This document shows, piece by piece, positions 60,951 to 64,000 of a stretch of 64,000 bases of DNA (within the stretch, counting starts at the first letter, position 1; each line of letters starts with the position of its first letter). Both the position numbers and the translations under genes were made by a program. This stretch comes from a bacterium (GTDB lineage Bacteria > Patescibacteriota > Gracilibacteria > JAUYGZ01). The notes beneath the pieces are model-generated. The model had not been told where the DNA came from. It saw nothing but the letters and a program-made list of their open reading frames with translations, and ran no database searches. Location of the stretch: positions 59,205 to 123,204 of the forward strand of contig JAUYGZ010000010.1 of NCBI GenBank assembly GCA_030690415.1. The letters run 5' to 3'.

Positions 60951-60962
60951 TGTTCTTTGAAA
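60951..60962 (+). promoter_or_regulatory. boxA-like antitermination site in the 16S leader
   Basis: TGTTCTTTGAAA resembles rRNA boxA (TGCTCTTTAACA), and lies 26 nt after the predicted start, where rRNA antitermination boxes normally occur. Confidence 0.5.
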
Positions 60963-61074
60963 GATCGGCAACCGCTTCTCTTTTCACGTGATCGGCTATT
61001 GGAGGCCGAACGGGGAGGAGAAACACAATATTCCAAAAAACAAAAGAAATCACTATGAGCACTCATTCAGAATG

Positions 61075-61100
61075 TAATATTCAGAATAGAGTAGAGAAGA
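61075..61100 (+). other. 16S processing stem, 5' strand
   Basis: 26 nt that pair with 62908-62933, with two mismatches. The core CAGAATAGAGTAGAGAAGA is exactly complementary to the 3' flank. This would bring the ends of the 16S precursor together for RNase III-type processing. Confidence 0.75.
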
Positions 61101-61151
61101 GCTTTCCCGACTTCGTCGGGAGAGAAACTTACTTTAAGTTCAAACTTTTTT

Positions 61152-62738
<1,587 letters not shown>

Positions 62739-62907
62739 TAAGGAGCTTAGCCTGTTCAAACGATCAACCCCGCTAAAGCGGGGACCCGCTTCGGCGGGTT
62801 TGACCGTTTGACTGTGTTAGGTCGACCCTGAGAGAACCCGATTTATCGGGGAATCGAAGGGGTAAAAAGCTGGGATGAGGTTTCTTATGAACGTACCTCG
62901 CTCAGTG

Positions 62908-62933
62908 TCTTCTCTACTCTATTCTGGGTATTA
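62908..62933 (+). other. 16S processing stem, 3' strand
   Basis: Complementary to 61075-61100, with two mismatches. It is placed 170 nt after the mature 3' end and directly before the terminator. Confidence 0.75.
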
Positions 62934-62938
62934 GCCTT

Positions 62939-62962
62939 AAGCCCTCGTAGGGGCTTTTTTGG
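62939..62962 (+). terminator. 16S rRNA unit terminator
   Basis: AAGCCC-TCGTAG-GGGCTT followed by a T run. It ends the 16S transcript a few bases after the processing stem, so 23S is not cotranscribed. Confidence 0.75.
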
Positions 62963-63077
62963 TGTCTTTACAAAAATAAATTTGCATTTCTAATTGTAGG
63001 ATAGTACGATAATTTTTGCGTTTCACAAGGGGGGAGCCCCGCATTGCCCTTCGGGGTTTTGCGGGGAAACGCTTCAA

Positions 63078-63107
63078 AAAAGACCTGGTGAAAGCGACCG
63101 GTCTTTT
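63078..63107. terminator. Bidirectional hairpin AAAAGACC/GGTCTTTT
   Basis: Eight-base-pair stem with a 14-nt loop and A/T runs on both sides, consistent with a bidirectional terminator, located upstream of the IVS protein gene. It is a candidate only. Confidence 0.4.
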
Positions 63108-63187
63108 ACATATCGGTACTCATTCTTCTGTCGTAGTCGGCAAGTTCTGCTGTTTTTTTAGATCAATATTTTGTTAATTGACGAATT

Positions 63188-63643
63188 ATGAGTAAGACGA
63201 AAAAGTCCGATAAAACGGACCCAAAAAAAGAATTTAATACTTTCCGCTTCACCGACTATAAGGTGTATCACGAAAGTAAAAAGTGGTATCAGGAAGTCCT
63301 TCAACTAAGGGGGGTCCTGGAGGCCACTGCACTCTGGAATCCGCTCAAGGGGAATCTCCACTCGCTGGTGATGAACATTGCTGCGGCTTCCACCAAACTT
63401 CCCATGGACGCGAAACGCTACTTGGGAAACGGTATCACCGCCATCAATAAGGCGGTTGCTTGTCTCGACATCGCTTGCGATGAAGGGGCAATCGACCCCG
63501 ATGAATTTTCGGTTTTTACCGAAGGTTTCAAAGGGATGGTGATCCAGCTCAAGAGCTTCATCAAAGCCTTGGGAGCTGCTCGTCCGCCTAAGGGCGAGCA
63601 AACACCGGAAACCCAAGCTGGGGCTGATTCAGTCACCGCTTAG
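63188..63643 (+). CDS. Four-helix bundle protein (23S rRNA IVS/S23 family)
   Basis: 151 aa. FRFTDYKVYHESKKWYQEVLQ, LKGNLHSLVMNIAAASTKLPM and AINKAVACLDIACDEGAI are the helical blocks of the family found in 23S rRNA intervening sequences (bacterial four-helix bundle protein). Here the gene is not inside rRNA but 450 bp after the 16S gene. Helix-forming residues at the start are Lys-rich. The function is unknown, with rRNA association inferred from family distribution. Confidence 0.82.
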   Translation: MSKTKKSDKTDPKKEFNTFRFTDYKVYHESKKWYQEVLQLRGVLEATALWNPLKGNLHSLVMNIAAASTKLPMDAKRYLGNGITAINKAVACLDIACDEGAIDPDEFSVFTEGFKGMVIQLKSFIKALGAARPPKGEQTPETQAGADSVTA

Positions 63644-63713
63644 TTTCCTTGATCTAGCTGTGTTGTATAGCTAGGTCGCCGGCAGGCTTGCCGGCTACGA
63701 TGGGGGAGTGGAC

Positions 63714-64000
63714 TTAAAAATTTCTGGGAAGCCTGGCCGCGCGTTCTGCTTCCCACGTTTTCTGCAATGCTTCTACTCGATCATGGGCTTCGAAGAGGAT
63801 ATTTATTGTTTTCTCATCAGGGAGAAGGAGAAGGCTAGCGCTGTTTATAATCAAATCGAGAGAATCATGTGCCACTTGTAACTTCTCGAGAGCAGTATCA
63901 AGTTCTCCCATTTCATAATGCCTCTGAGCTTCTAAAAAATAGGTATCGCCTAAGTGAGCCAGAGATATGATCATCATGGTGTCATCCAGAACAATGGTAC
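63714..64000 (-). CDS. TPR-like helical protein (partial, 5' end beyond the window)
   Basis: At least 87 aa; the frame stays open to the right edge of the window, and the first in-frame ATG (63977) is probably internal because an open coding stretch (TIVLDD) precedes it. LGDTYFLEAQRHYEMGELDTALEKLQVAHDSLDLI looks like a tetratricopeptide-type helix pair. Function unknown. Confidence 0.55.
   Translation of the reverse strand, partial: TIVLDDTMMIISLAHLGDTYFLEAQRHYEMGELDTALEKLQVAHDSLDLIINSASLLLLPDEKTINILFEAHDRVEALQKTWEAERAARLPRNF

Larger units (their letters stand above)
62739..63187. other. 16S-to-IVS protein spacer without a gene
   Basis: About 450 bp without a tRNA, 5S or 23S gene. It holds several GC hairpins (CCCCGCTAAAGCGGGG at 62767, CCCGCTTCGGCGGG at about 62785, CCCCGCA...TGCGGGG near 63037), the 3' strand of the 16S processing stem (62908-62933) and a terminator (62939-62962), and a second hairpin with paired AAAAGACC/GGTCTTTT (63078-63107). 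I see no reliable ORF. Confidence 0.7.

Overview
The window looks like a chromosome segment of an uncultivated Patescibacteria (CPR) bacterium, most plausibly from the Peregrinibacteria/Gracilibacteria side. The 16S rRNA gene departs from the bacterial consensus in several normally conserved stretches and carries an inserted hairpin in the first variable region. Genes are dense, leaders are short and often lack a Shine-Dalgarno sequence, and there is no sign of respiration. The genetic code is standard: TGA is used as a stop, and a complete release factor 2 gene with the classical CTT-TGA frameshift site is present. The phylum call is inference and needs the 16S placed in a tree.

Layout. 1-2.8 kb: an exporter operon (adaptor, ABC ATPase, partial permease) on the minus strand. 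2.9-7.1 kb: a VanW-type envelope protein, a DUF1624-type membrane protein, and a rhodanese, a SHOCT and a DsrE protein. 7.2-12.7 kb: an anaerobic/redox block with a DsbD-like disulfide electron carrier, an nrdD-glutaredoxin-nrdG class III ribonucleotide reductase operon, and a Crp/Fnr regulator. Perfect TGTGA-N6-TCACA sites sit at class II distance (about -41 to -43.5) upstream of both the DsbD-like gene and nrdD. In this assembly nrdD has lost its glycyl-radical segment to a frame change. 12.9-15.6 kb: a two-subunit 2-oxoacid:ferredoxin oxidoreductase. 15.7-18.7 kb: tRNA-Met and a translation/tRNA operon (sigma factor, RNHCP, tilS, rsmG, rpsT). 18.9-27.3 kb: prfB, a PP2C-like membrane protein, rpsU, a SpoU methyltransferase, a glycosyltransferase, a VapBC-type toxin-antitoxin pair with its own operator, rsmI, an AEC transporter and tsaB. 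27.4-42.1 kb: dgt-like, der, yggS, rluA-type, maf, a degenerate HisRS-like protein, aroK, mutS, mutL, an LpxC-like deacetylase and tmk. 42.2-46 kb: a 1251-residue surface protein with Cys-rich DUF4215, collagen-like and SLH-like parts. 46.2-53.5 kb: pheT, tRNA-Thr, tRNA-Pro, a nitroreductase, recG and a Trm11-like methyltransferase. 53.5-58.5 kb: clpC and clpP behind a perfect CIRCE operator, tRNA-Ala and a cysteine desulfurase. 58.5-60.9 kb: a three-gene unit with a TrmB-type regulator and a RelA/SpoT-like HD hydrolase. 61-63 kb: a solitary 16S rRNA gene with its own promoter, processing stem and terminator. 63.2-64 kb: an IVS-type four-helix protein and a partial gene.

The most unusual theme is short repeats. 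Palindromic and heptamer-like repeats lie between genes, immediately in front of start codons, and also in frame inside two conserved genes (yggS and the Trm11-like gene). Related polypurine/polypyrimidine tracts in opposite orientation build the hairpin inserted in the 16S rRNA. The second theme is a small redox regulon. The third is an LpxC homologue that keeps its zinc and catalytic residues in a lineage usually regarded as lacking lipid A.
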